A stretch of 64,000 bases of DNA. Origin: Tetranychus cinnabarinus. Taxonomy: Eukaryota > Arthropoda > Arachnida > Trombidiformes > Tetranychidae. Below, piece by piece: positions 26,001 to 36,400 of the stretch. Each line of letters opens with the position of its first letter. The first letter of the stretch is position 1. Below the pieces are notes generated by a model, which worked only from the letters and a program-made list of their open reading frames with translations, was not told where the DNA came from and made no database searches. The translations under genes were made by a program, and so were the position numbers. The DNA lies in NCBI GenBank assembly GCA_022266195.1, contig WHVY01000005.1, positions 7,192,001 through 7,256,000 of the forward strand, in the 5' to 3' direction.

Positions 26001-28378
26001 ATGCATCTGTGTATTTCTGTTCGATGCGAAAGTTGAGGTCACCAAACCAAAAGACGACATCAAAGCGAGAGGTAACATCGGTTGATTGATAGGAAGGCTT
26101 AAGAGGCCGAAGATTACGAGGTAGATCAATGGATCGACAAATTTTAACATAATCATCGAGACGATCTTGATTGCGATTGGCGTGAGCAGGCAAGTGGCAG
26201 TTGAGAAACAACATGCTGGTTCCAAAAAGAGTAAAACTAATGGCCAGAGCACCTTTAGTCTTGACCATGTTGGTTGCTTTGGGTCGAGAGTTGAAGACAC
26301 AATCTTCAGGAATGGAAACGTACCAAATGAGTTCTCGCCGGATGAATATAAAGAGAGACAAAACACCGAGAGAAACAGAGTGAAGCAGCACATGAGATGG
26401 ACCCAGAGTTGATTGTAGATTAACAGTTAAATCACGATTTCCATTTGATCCATTGGAGCTAAAACTAGTAGAAGGTGTTTCCTGTGTTCCAATGGCGTAT
26501 ATTTCAGCCAAATAGTCATTCCCAGATGGCAATAGAATTTCATTCCAATTATCAGGTCCACTTCGATTTCCCATGTTCCATGTAACCAAATGTACCGAAA
26601 CGATTCCTCGAGGTAAAACATTCTTCAATTCATCTTCTCCTAAAAGTGAACCCTACAATAAACAAAAAACAAACGAGAAAAGAAATTAAAAAGCAAATCA
26701 AATCAGATTCAATATCAACACCAGATCATTGAAATCAAACAACTTCGCGACAATTTTGACCTAAACTTGGAAAGATCAAGTCTCTATAAAGGTAGTTGAA
26801 GGAAAGCAAGACTTTGATGAACCAGTTTTGTCAATCCAAGTGAAAGTCATTTGTTGTTCAAAATTAGATTAAATGTAATTTTAAAAGAATCATCTTTTCA
26901 TCAACTTTAGTTAATCACAATTTACGCCGAGTTTAGGCGAGAAACTTGAAACAAGCAAATTTCATTTATAATTTCATTAATTTCAATGTTGTTACAATGA
27001 AATACAATACTTTGACAGTTTTACAGCAAAAAAGGCTAAGATTTTGCAAATAACTTATTTTAACATTATATAATGCAATTATCTTTCAGTTTGATTGGCA
27101 CATTTGAGTCATTTAAATCAAGTTAATGTATTGTTGATCAGAATAAATTTTCAATGCAATGAGTTGAAATTTAGATGGAAACATTAGAAATGATGAATCA
27201 ATGAAGCATCCAATGATAAATGAATAGTGTATGGAAATGGGAAAAAAATTAATATTAATTAGTCTTTAAGACTAGATTTTTGTCAGTCAATCGTTAAATT
27301 GTTGAAGGAAGCAAAAAAATGATTAATAAGAGTTTGGATGCAATTTGAAAATCATTAATAATCTAAAAATTTGTTAACAAAATCTTTTCAATCTTAATTC
27401 GGTAATAAAGATGAAAGTTTCAAGTTTAGTTTCCTTCAAACAATTTGAATGAAACAATTGTCTTCAACAAATATTGCCATTTCAATGTAAATTATCTCCC
27501 TTTTTCAATGAAAAACATTCAATCGGTGTTTCGTGGTTCTGTTGAAAACAAACATTTGGGAACAAATTAATGGACAGATTAATATAACCTGATTCCTCAG
27601 AAACAGTGAATTCTGTGACTGAAAGAAATTGATGCTTTTCTCAGGAATTCACGTGGATTTGAAACGATTAAAAGACTGACAGTGAAATTCAAGTTATCAA
27701 TCGGTATGGATTGAGCTCAAATTGAATCTTTGTTAGTTGAGTGATCAATCAATGTTGATTAATATTGCTCGGACATTGATTATCAAATTAGCTTAACGCT
27801 TGGTCAGCTGAAATCCTCTTAATTCATTCACTTGTGATTAATGAAGAGAAGATGAAAGGCAAAAAATGATCAACTTTATAATCGCAATTGCCTTAATCTA
27901 TTTTGTAAAAAGTGCCTAACATTGAAAAATACATTAATCTTGACCAGCTAAGCTTTTTTGCTTCATTGCTGTTGTTATCCTCATGACTTGCCTGTTATTG
28001 GTATTGAACAATTACTTTTAATGAAAAAATGAAGAAGTATTTATACTTTAATTGTTTCAATGTTCAACTGGCAACATTGAAAGGTTTACTTACTTCATGT
28101 CCAATCGCTCCAAATATGAAGTTTCTTGATCTTGCTTTTGTAGCCTCAATCTTGTGAATTTTGTAAGATCCAGATGAAGAGGAGGAAGATGATGAAGATG
28201 CAGATTTTGCTCTTGATGAGGTAGAAGACGATGATTTAGAGGTTGTAGGTGTACCTGAGTAGGTTGGTGCTGTTGATGGTAAAGATGTAGATGAAGATTT
28301 TCTTGATTTTGCACTGCTTTCACTTGATTTGATAACATTTTGATTTTGAGTTTCGTCTACTTTTTGTTCACCAATCAT
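20068..28378 (-). CDS. INPP5E: INPP5E-type inositol polyphosphate 5-phosphatase (3 exons)
   Basis: Exons 28378-28094, 26652-25985 and 20581-20068 join in phase to 488 residues. Residues 1-95 form a Ser-rich, basic N-terminal region. The catalytic 5-phosphatase domain follows, with TWNMG (119-123), TQE, WFGDLNFR (297-304), PSYTDRI (375-381) and SDHRPV (405-410), the motifs of the Mg-dependent endonuclease/exonuclease/phosphatase fold. The tail ends in CLLM, a CaaX box, as in INPP5E, which is farnesylated. Segments such as VKTKGALAISFTLFGTS and VKPGRDDAPLNAG match INPP5E better than other 5-phosphatases. INPP5E removes the 5-phosphate from PI(4,5)P2 and PI(3,4,5)P3, notably on ciliary membranes. 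The ATG is immediately preceded by an in-frame TAG. An AG just before it could also be an acceptor, so an earlier exon is possible. The introns are 1.4 kb and 5.4 kb. Confidence 0.92.
20582..25984. other. Intron 2 of the 5-phosphatase gene
   Basis: AT-rich with AAG/GAA low-complexity tracts (for example 20845-20925 and 21800-21970). Two + strand frames, at 22944-23147 and 24605-24835, look less random than the rest and are listed as findings. No firm gene was seen. Confidence 0.5.
26653..28093. other. Intron 1 of the 5-phosphatase gene
   Basis: AT-rich, with no coding or RNA signal recognised. It is bounded by a GTAAGT donor and a TTGTAG acceptor on the - strand. Confidence 0.6.
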
Positions 28379-29667
28379 CTAATATACCAGTTATGAGCAC
28401 TTTAATGGTCTCATATTAAATCCATTTCAATGGTGAAACCATTTACATTTCAGGTTTCCAAAGCAAATTTTGTTTATCATGTCGAGACTTGTTTTATTTT
28501 TTGCTTGTTTTCAACTCTCTTAATCACCATGGATACCATGAATAAGTATCATGATAATGGGCCGTTTTGATTCCTAATTGATTGAGATTGGCTTATAATC
28601 GAAAGAATGGCATTCCGTTTAAAGTGTTCGCTTATCTGGTTGTTAGATGACCAACTGTTAAATAGTATCCTTTGTGATTTGTCTTGAGATGTAATTGAAT
28701 TGAAGACGATTGAGTGACTATTCACTTGGTAATAATGAGATGAAATTCAATGAGAACCTGATAATGTGAAGTTCAAGACTTGAAGATTGATTGATGTGGA
28801 ATCAAGTAACTAATCGTTGACCAATTAACTAATTAACCAAAAAATCTCCAAATCTAGATAGATATTGTTGATTGAAGGTTATGGATGATTGAAAACCATT
28901 AAGCCCAGAGTGATCAATGAAAAGCAAACCTTTATTCAATCTAGTTACTTCAATAGCATTTCGTCTCGATAAATTGAGCAGGTTAATGAATTGTGATGTG
29001 AGGGAGAAAATGGAAAAAATATAATAATGGATTTAGAAAATAAAAAAGAAATGAAATCTGGAAAATGTTAAAATAATTACAGACCGAAAAATAAATTCTG
29101 GGCAAACAAATCTAACAAATTTTTAATATAAATCTGCAAATTAGACAAAATCGCGCTACATCAGTCGCTCAATTTTTTGGCAAAAAAGAGTTGGAATAGC
29201 TGATGATTATTTTATCATAACCGATCAGAAGTTGATAATCAAAATCAACAAAGTGGTCATAAAAGATCAAGTTAACAACAAAAAATTTCAAATGTGAATC
29301 TGAGTGAAAAGGCACATTTTATGAGCCGATTTTTGCAAAAAAATCGAAGATCTATTGTAATTTGAAACAATTTCGTAGGAATAGCCTTCACCGAAATTTG
29401 CTCTATCAATAACTTAACCAGTACCAGAATCCGTAAGGTAGTCTTTGATCCGATACTTTTCTCACATGTCTTACATGCGCAATTACTTTTTTTGTTAGTG
29501 GAAATTATTTATTAAACATTTAAATTTAAATTCTCAACCTTTTACTAATTGCTTTCATCAAGAACAGTAATATTGTTACTTTTTTTTGTTTAACCCATAC
29601 AAATTTTTGTGTGTTTTATTATTTCTGACCGTTAAATACTTCGACACCTTTTGGTTTTTGTGAAAAA
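28379..29667. other. Shared 5' region between divergent INPP5E (-) and SMN (+)
   Basis: About 1.3 kb between two divergently transcribed genes, so it should hold both promoters. I see no clear TATA box or other diagnostic element. The sequence is AT-rich throughout. Confidence 0.45.
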
Positions 29668-30424
29668 ATGGCTGAACCAATCAAAATAAGTAAGCATGGT
29701 TAATTTTTTTTACAAAAGTTCATTCCTTATTTCATCTTATTTCATCCATCTAACATTCTTTCTCTTTTTATAACTATTAGCCGATGACGATGATGCTTGG
29801 GATGATGAATTATTGATCCAAGAATACAATAGGACGGTTCGACTGGTTGATCAAAGAATTTCCGAGATAGAATCAGGGGATTTAGGAAAAACTAACGAAA
29901 TTAGAAAAGAAAAGAGGAAAAGCAAGAACAAGGATGACTCAAAAGAGCTCTTGTGGAAACCTGGTGATAATTGTGTTGCTATCTTCAAAGAAGATGGGCT
30001 TGAATATGAAGCTAAAATAGTCAGTATCGATCAAAAATATGGTTGCTGTGTTGTTAAATATTTAGGATATGACAACGAGGAATGCCAATATTTACAAGAT
30101 TTAAAACCAACACGAGGATTGCAGTCACAATTAGAGCAAATGCAGCTAGGTTTTGTAAATTGTGAATTAGAGGATGAGGAGTTGCATAGAGGGATCCAAA
30201 ATATAGACATTCGACCTGAATTTGTTCCTGAGAGTCCTCTTCAAAGTCAAGGAACAACACCTGAGTTTATTTTACCTCCACCTCCAACATTCCTAACTAG
30301 CAACTTAACTGAACCACTTGCCAAAGAAAATGATGCACTCGCATCCATGCTGATGTCTTGGTACATGTGCGGCTTCCAAACGGGTTATTATACAGCTTTA
30401 AAGCAAATGAAGGTCAAAGAGTGA
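29668..30424 (+). CDS. SMN: Survival motor neuron protein SMN (2 exons)
   Basis: Exon 1 is 29668-29689 and exon 2 is 29781-30424. They join as A/CC to 221 residues. Residues 9-25 (acidic DDDDAWDDELLIQEYN) match the Gemin2-binding helix. A Lys-rich stretch (49-63) follows. The Tudor domain (about 65-115, WKPGD..YGCCVVKYLGYDNEE) binds symmetric dimethyl-arginine tails of Sm proteins. A short PPPP motif precedes the C-terminal YG box (194-215, LASMLMSWYMCGF.TGYY), which drives oligomerisation. SMN assembles Sm cores on spliceosomal snRNAs in the cytoplasm and in Gems. The protein is shorter than human SMN (294 residues) mainly in the linker and poly-Pro part, as is usual in invertebrates. Two broken copies of its 3' half lie at 32608-33170. 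SRSF1 follows on the same strand after 869 bp. Confidence 0.96.
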
Positions 30425-30629
30425 CCATCACATCATTCCATGTGTGCACATCTTGCAATGTTTTCCAAAAGTCATCACATTTATTTGTTGACCTTCCTTT
30501 TTCCTCTCCTTTTCTTTATTTAAATTAATAAGCACTTTGACAACCTGAATCTAAGTCAACCATGAAAGAGTGCCTAAAAAACAACCTAAACGCCTTGCTG
30601 TCCAATCTGAATAGACTCAAAACCATGTA

Positions 30630-30635
30630 AATAAA
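30630..30635 (+). promoter_or_regulatory. AATAAA poly(A) signal of SMN
   Basis: An AATAAA hexamer lies about 205 bp after the SMN stop codon. Confidence 0.5.
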
Positions 30636-30984
30636 CTTTCAAAGAGCTCAAAGTTCTTCGTTTCAAATATTATGATTGCAAATTCATTGTTGATGCTTGT
30701 ATTTCGCGTTACTTTTGTTAATTTTCATCAAATTTGCTGCTTTTAATTTTGCAAAATTTGCAAAGCTCGATAACAAACTATTTTGTTGGAAGATTTGATC
30801 AGTCATAAATTTAATATTTGAACGTTTACTAATGAAAACGAGTCTAGCATTTAAAAGATAAATCTGCAAATCTACTTAAATTTCCACATCCATGTGATGC
30901 TGGAATGTAAACAAAACGATAAGCAGCTTTTATTTAAACCGCCTTTTCTCAAGGAACCGGAAAACTTCCTAGATTAAATCGAAT

Positions 30985-31004
30985 GCGCCATCTTTGATTC
31001 CCGC
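30985..31004. promoter_or_regulatory. YY1-like and E2F-like motifs upstream of SRSF1
   Basis: GCGCCATCTT at 30985-30994 contains a GCCATNTT core (YY1/Pho type). TTCCCGC at 30998-31004 resembles an E2F site. They lie about 300 bp before the SRSF1 start, in the most GC-rich part of the SMN-SRSF1 gap. A TATAAG stretch near 31169 could be a core promoter element. Assignment is by motif only. Confidence 0.3.
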
Positions 31005-31293
31005 TTCCTCCCTACAGAGTGACAATAAAGTTTCTGCAAGTGGCAACACCCACTTGATGTGCGTAGAAACAATTTCTATTTGTTTACAATTCTGCTATTT
31101 TGTATTAGCCGCTCTTTCTGTGCGCATATTATCCCTCCCCTCGAGCAAAAAACTTTCATGACACTCTGTATAAGGTTGTGAGCTTGCTCTCATCTTCATC
31201 CATACTTCAAAGGTTTCTTTCATCTCTCCTCATCTTTTTAATTATCAAATCAGTGAATTTTCTTTGTGTTTCACCCCTCAAATCAAATTAACG

Positions 31294-32211
31294 ATGTCAC
31301 ACCGGAGTAATAATGAGTGCCGCATTTATGTTGGAAACTTGCCACCTGACATTCGCACTAAAGACATCGAGGATCTATTTTACAAATACGGAAAAATTAC
31401 CTTCATCGATTTGAAAAACCGTCGTGGGCCTCCATTTGCATTTGTTGAATTTGAGGATTCCCGGTAAGTTTCACTTTCTTCGCAAATATTTTATTATTTG
31501 TTAACAACCTGTTTTTTTACTTTCAGGGATGCTGAAGATGCTGTCCACTCCAGGGATGGTTACGACTATGATGGATACCGACTCCGCGTTGAATTTCCTC
31601 GTGGCCGTGAACGAGGTCCTGGCGGTGCTTTCATTTCTGGTTCTCGCTCTGGGTCTAGTCGTGCTCGAGGCCCACCTGCCAGACGCTCACAATACCGAGT
31701 TGTTGTTTCAGGTAAGTTGTGCTTTCGGCTCACCTCAGAGTTTCTGATCAATCTTTCATTTTTTTAGGACTCCCCCCAACTGGTAGCTGGCAAGATCTCA
31801 AAGATCACATGAGAGAAGCCGGTGATGTTTGTTATGCCGACGTTTACAAAGATGGTACAGGTGTGGTGGAGTTTCTCCGATATGAGGACATGAAATATGC
31901 GGTGAAAAAACTGGACGACTCTCGCTTCCGCTCTCATGAAGTAAGTTATTCATCATTTTAGATTGAAAGATTTTGAAATCTTATTCATTTTTTTACTATC
32001 ATTTATCTTGTTTATTTATCAGGGTGAAGTAGCTTACATAAGGATTCGAGAGGATCACGGTGGCAGTGGTGGTCGCTCGAGATCAAGATCTCGTAGTTAC
32101 ACTCCAAGAAGGAGTCGTGGTTCACCTACTTATTCTCCTGCTCGTCGTTCGCGATCTAGATCTCCCTCGCGTTCAAGATCACGATCACGATCTCGATCAA
32201 CTTCCAAATAA
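31294..32211 (+). CDS. SRSF1: Serine/arginine-rich splicing factor 1 (SF2/ASF), 4 exons
   Basis: Exons 31294-31463, 31527-31711, 31768-31940 and 32023-32211 join in phase to 238 residues. RRM1 (about 10-85) has RNP2 IYVGNLP and the RNP1-like FAFVEF. A Gly/Arg linker follows. The pseudo-RRM RRM2 (about 113-190) carries the signature SWQDLKD (125-131), and an RS domain (about 195-238) forms the tail. This is the exact architecture of SRSF1, which binds exonic purine-rich enhancers, promotes exon definition with U1 and U2AF, and shuttles as an mRNA export adaptor. The start is the ATG in ACGATGTCACACCGG. The frame is open a little further upstream but has no other ATG that fits. The three introns are 56-82 bp. 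Its neighbour SMN also belongs to splicing biology. Confidence 0.97.
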
Positions 32212-32334
32212 TGGATGAGTTTGGATCGGATTTGCAAGGATCCATGCTCTGGCTGACGTTTCTCATCAATGTTTGAAGAATCCAACCTTCACGTTTCATA
32301 CCTCTATGTATTTTTTCAATCCATCTTTCGGCCA

Positions 32335-32340
32335 ATTAAA
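32335..32340 (+). promoter_or_regulatory. ATTAAA candidate poly(A) signal of SRSF1
   Basis: ATTAAA, the common variant hexamer, lies about 125 bp after the SRSF1 stop and only 35 bp before the duplicated ptc fragment. Its use decides whether that fragment is transcribed within the SRSF1 3' UTR. Confidence 0.35.
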
Positions 32341-32374
32341 AAGGATTTCACAGTCGATTTCGGATATTCAAAAT

Positions 32375-32547
32375 CTGTTTGAGGTGGATAGGAATACAAG
32401 TTTTCAGGATTGTATAAAGGATAAATAGTTGTGGTTGTTGAGTTTGATCTACTCAACTATGAAGCACCATCACTTGAAGATGTAGGGATATCTCGACTCA
32501 GAGGAGTTTCTGGACTTTCTCAATCAGAAGACGAGGCCGAGGAATGT
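32375..32547 (-). pseudogene. Duplicated fragment of the ptc last exon
   Basis: About 170 bp closely match 33599-33771 in the last coding exon of ptc, in the same orientation as that exon. Shared blocks include the GTTTGAGGTGGATA start and the stretch encoding the SSSDRESPETPL region. The copy has a 3-bp deletion in the middle, several substitutions, and no splice or reading context of its own. It begins 163 bp after the SRSF1 stop codon. Read from the + strand it is antisense to ptc mRNA. Confidence 0.88.
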
Positions 32548-32607
32548 TTCAAGATGTGATCAAGATGTCAATATTAATAATTAACTAGGTTTTTTATTAT
32601 ATTACAT

Positions 32608-32866
32608 GAATCTGAGTTTATTTTACCTCCACCTCCACTGATTACGAGGAATGCCAATATTTACAAGATTTAAAACCACTGCGGGATTGCAATCACAATT
32701 AGACCAAATGCAGCTAGGTTTTGTAAATGGTGAATAGGAGGATGAAGAGTTGCATCCATGAAGAATCCAAAATGTAGACATTCGATCTGAATTTGTTCCT
32801 GAGGCCCTCTGCAAATTCAAGGAACAACACCTGAGTTTATTTTACCTCCATTTCCACTGATAGCAA
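32608..32866 (+). pseudogene. SMN pseudogene fragment 1
   Basis: Matches SMN from the end of the Tudor domain (GGAATGCCAATATT, source near 30080) through the PPPP region. A 5' scrap of the FILPPPP part (32608-32640) precedes it, which suggests unequal exchange between copies. Reading is broken by a TAG within the GEFEDEE-equivalent segment and by small indels. No Gemin2-binding part, start codon or YG box is present. Confidence 0.88.
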
Positions 32867-33170
32867 GGAATGCCAATATTTACAAGATTTGAAACCAACA
32901 AGAGGTTTGCAGTCACAATTAGAGCAAATGCAGCTAGGTTTTGTGAATGGCGAATTAGAGGATGAAGAGTTGCACAGAGGAATCCAAAATTTAGACACTC
33001 GACCTGAATTTGATCATTAGAGCCCATTTCCAAGTCAAGGAACAACACCTGAGTTTATTTTACCTCCACCATCCATTATCCAAAGAAAACAATGCACTCG
33101 CATCCATGCTGATGACTTGGTACATGTGTGGATTCGAAAAGGGTTATTACGGGTTAAATCTAATTTATTT
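32867..33170 (+). pseudogene. SMN pseudogene fragment 2, with YG box
   Basis: A second copy of the same SMN part, offset by 219 bp from fragment 1, continuing into a YG-box copy (LASMLMTWYMCGF.KGYYG). A TAG after the RPEF-equivalent segment and a deletion of the linker break the frame. It lacks the SMN N-terminus and most of the Tudor domain. The YG-box part is better kept than the rest, but nothing indicates expression. Confidence 0.88.
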
Positions 33171-33428
33171 TTGTCTACTTGAATTTAAGATTAGTATGGT
33201 TAAAATTTGTTGAGACAATTTTATAAGATTGAATGCGCAATGTTCGCTGTATACATTTTTATTTGAGTTTATGCATAGACATGTTTTGAATTGTTAATTT
33301 ACAATATTAAAAAAGATCCTAATTAAGTTACAATGTTTTCATTTACAAATATTAAAAAAGATGAAGAGATGAATGATGTGAGCTCGATAACATGTGTCAG
33401 TGAATGATGATAATGGTGAAGATTTAGA

Positions 33429-33434
33429 TTTATT
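33429..33434 (-). promoter_or_regulatory. AATAAA poly(A) signal of ptc
   Basis: TTTATT on the + strand is AATAAA on the - strand, about 46 bp beyond the ptc stop. Confidence 0.5.
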
Positions 33435-33479
33435 AGATTTAAATATTTAGCTTTAAAAAAATATTCAAACTAATGATTA

Positions 33480-36400
33480 TCAAGAGCGATTTTGTCTACG
33501 ATCTTTATTTTTATTGCGACTTGAACTGGAATCCCGATCTAGATAAGGAGCGTGAAGTTCAACTTTCAACTTGGCCGTCGTAGTTACTTTGGTAGTCACT
33601 GTTTGAGGTGGATATGAATACAAGTTTCCAGGATTGTATAAAGGATAAATAGTTGTGGTTGTTGAGCTTGATCTACTCAATGATGAAGCACCGCTATCAC
33701 TTGAAGATGTAGGGCTATCTCGGCTCAGAGGAGTTTCTGGACTTTCACGATCAGAAGACGAGGCTGATGAATGCATACCAGATTTCTGTTGAAGAATTAA
33801 AAAAAGAAATTAAGTATTAAATAATATTTGTCAAAATATTTTTAAAGTAAAATGCTTACATCATCAGGTAAATGTGAGGTAGTTTGAGTTGGAATTTGAT
33901 GTGGCCCGGTATTGGTCACAGTTGTTGTTTCCACCACCAACTCAGGCTGAACAACAATTTCGTGAGATGATTTGTAAGAAGGTGGTTCTTCTGAAATAGT
34001 TGACAAGGATATCTCGGATTGCACACGAGGATAAATACGTCGTGAATATGAAACTAAATTATGGTGGTGTCGCTTCTTTGCTGGAGGTGAACAAGGAGGC
34101 GAGGGAGTTGAGATTCGATTCTCATATTCAATTGGAATGAGTTCGCCGGGTGGACCAAAGTAAAATAAGAGTAAAGGATATAAGATAAGACCATTCCAAC
34201 TGGAGATGGCAACTGCTCCAGAAAAAATGTAAAAAAAGTCTCTGTAAAAAGATTAAAATCATTTGATTAATATATTACAGATATTATTTCAATGTAAATA
34301 CAAATATAACTTACCTATTGACGAAGTCAAATTCAGAAAATGCTAACATGCCAATTGGTATGAAAGTTGATATCTCACTACGAACTAAAGATGGGAACAT
34401 GTGATGAAGAGCGGCTGAGATCCGATAATCTCTTTTGCCCATACTGGTCAGGAAACTCTGAATTGTCAAAGAAACATAAGATCAGGTTAAATGAAACATT
34501 TTATAACAATGACGAATCTATCGAAAATTAGAAAAAAAGAAAAGTAAGCTTACCATGAGCATATGAATAAGTATATGAATGCTTTTGCCAACGGCAATAA
34601 TAAGAATAACGGCTGGAATAGCACTCAGCCTGATTTTTAATAAGCCCATAAATCCAAAAATTTGGACACTAGTCAGAGCTAGAACAAATATTAACAACGA
34701 GGAGGCCCAACAATTGACCAAGAGAGCACAAAAGGCAACAAAAATCGCTGCGAAAGCGACGATCAAAGATGCACCTAATGAAAGTCTTAAACGAATATAC
34801 TGCTCCCAATATTTGAATGGAAGTCCTGTTGGGAAGTTCGGCAGGCCTTTTTCCTCATAAACTTTACAAATTGTCCTAATTTCTTGAATTGTTGAGGTAA
34901 TTTCCTCGGTTGAGTTCATATCATGCAAGTAAAAAGGTATTTCAGCATAAGTCAAAGGCTGAGATTTTGGTATTTTTAAATCATAGTCAGATGCTACATG
35001 AATCCATTGACGAGGTTCTGGATGAAAATTTGCTTGGGATGCTGAATAAGCAATCGCATCGTTGGTGACCCAGGCAGTCAAATAATTATAAAATGCTTTA
35101 GGATTGATGATACCTCGACTATCAACTAGTTTCGTCTTCGTAACCTAAAGAATAATTTAAACAAAGATAGTTAATATTATGCAACTAAGAAATGTAAATA
35201 ACTTCAAAGTATAAACAACATGTACTTACAAGACTTTTGTCGACAGGATTGTCTACCCTACCAGTTTGAACGAGCAACTTGTAACCTAAGATGCCTTCTG
35301 CCGAAGCATTATCGTACCATCTTTCTTGACTGATCGCCCCGTTTTTCCAATCTTTATCAAAAGAATTCTGCAAACCAATCAGCCAATCTCTGAACATGGT
35401 TAACCAGAACTCGGGTAATCCACCATCATCATTTTTAATGATTCTTGGAACTCGAGTGAATGCGTTGTGATAATCAATAAGAAGAGCTTGGTGGGTGGGA
35501 TACTCAAAATTACCTTGAGTTATCGCATGCATATTATATACACTAAAATATTGTTTTTGGTTATGGAGGAATCGATATTCACTTGTGTCACGAGGAACAA
35601 TATCGGTAAGATCAAGTCCGTCTTTCACTTGAGGCACACCTGACAGGCAAATCAGATAAATTACACAGCTAACAATCATCACCAAAAATTTAAAAAATCT
35701 TCCATGGAATAAAGGTAAATAAATATTTTCTACGAAGTAGTCCAATGTTAATTTGTAGTACAAAGGAGTTTCAGTTGAAATATTCCGACTAAAATCATTC
35801 TTGCTTTTTGATGATATCGAAAAATTTCTCCTCAGTAAATCCAAGCTCATAATGGCGGGAAAAATTGTCAACAGAGAAATGGTGATGAATGTGAGTAAAA
35901 TGGCATTTTGAGCAGCAAAATATCTTAATGCAGGAATAGGAATTATGGTAGCAGCGCCAAGTGCACATAAAAGGGAAAATGAATTGAGTAAAATGCTAAA
36001 TCCAGCTTGCTGAAGTGTATCCGCAATTGGATTCTAGAATAAAAAAATACAGAAATCATTAATGAATCTAACAAGTTTATCTTATTTCAACTAATTCTTA
36101 AAATTTAACATACCTTTGAATGAGTATCTTTACAAATATTTTCTTCGTAGGCGTCCATTAAAAAAAATAATGGCGCTGACCCCAATGCTAGGGCTAAAAA
36201 TGGAATAATCTAAAAGGACAAAATAAATAGAGACATTGTAATTAGTACATTTGATGGATCGAGTTAATGTTAGAGTTGAAAATTTTACCTGAGTTGTTGA
36301 TGCATTAAATGTAAAGCCAAGGAGACAGCAAAATCCTAAGCCAGAAGCAATGGAGAGCACAATAAGAAGAACACCACAAATGCCAAGAGCACTCAATGAG

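Noticed and set aside
33010..33213. Open frame containing an intact-looking SMN YG box
   Set aside because: It belongs to the second SMN pseudogene fragment, with no start, Tudor domain or splice context, so it is not called as a gene.
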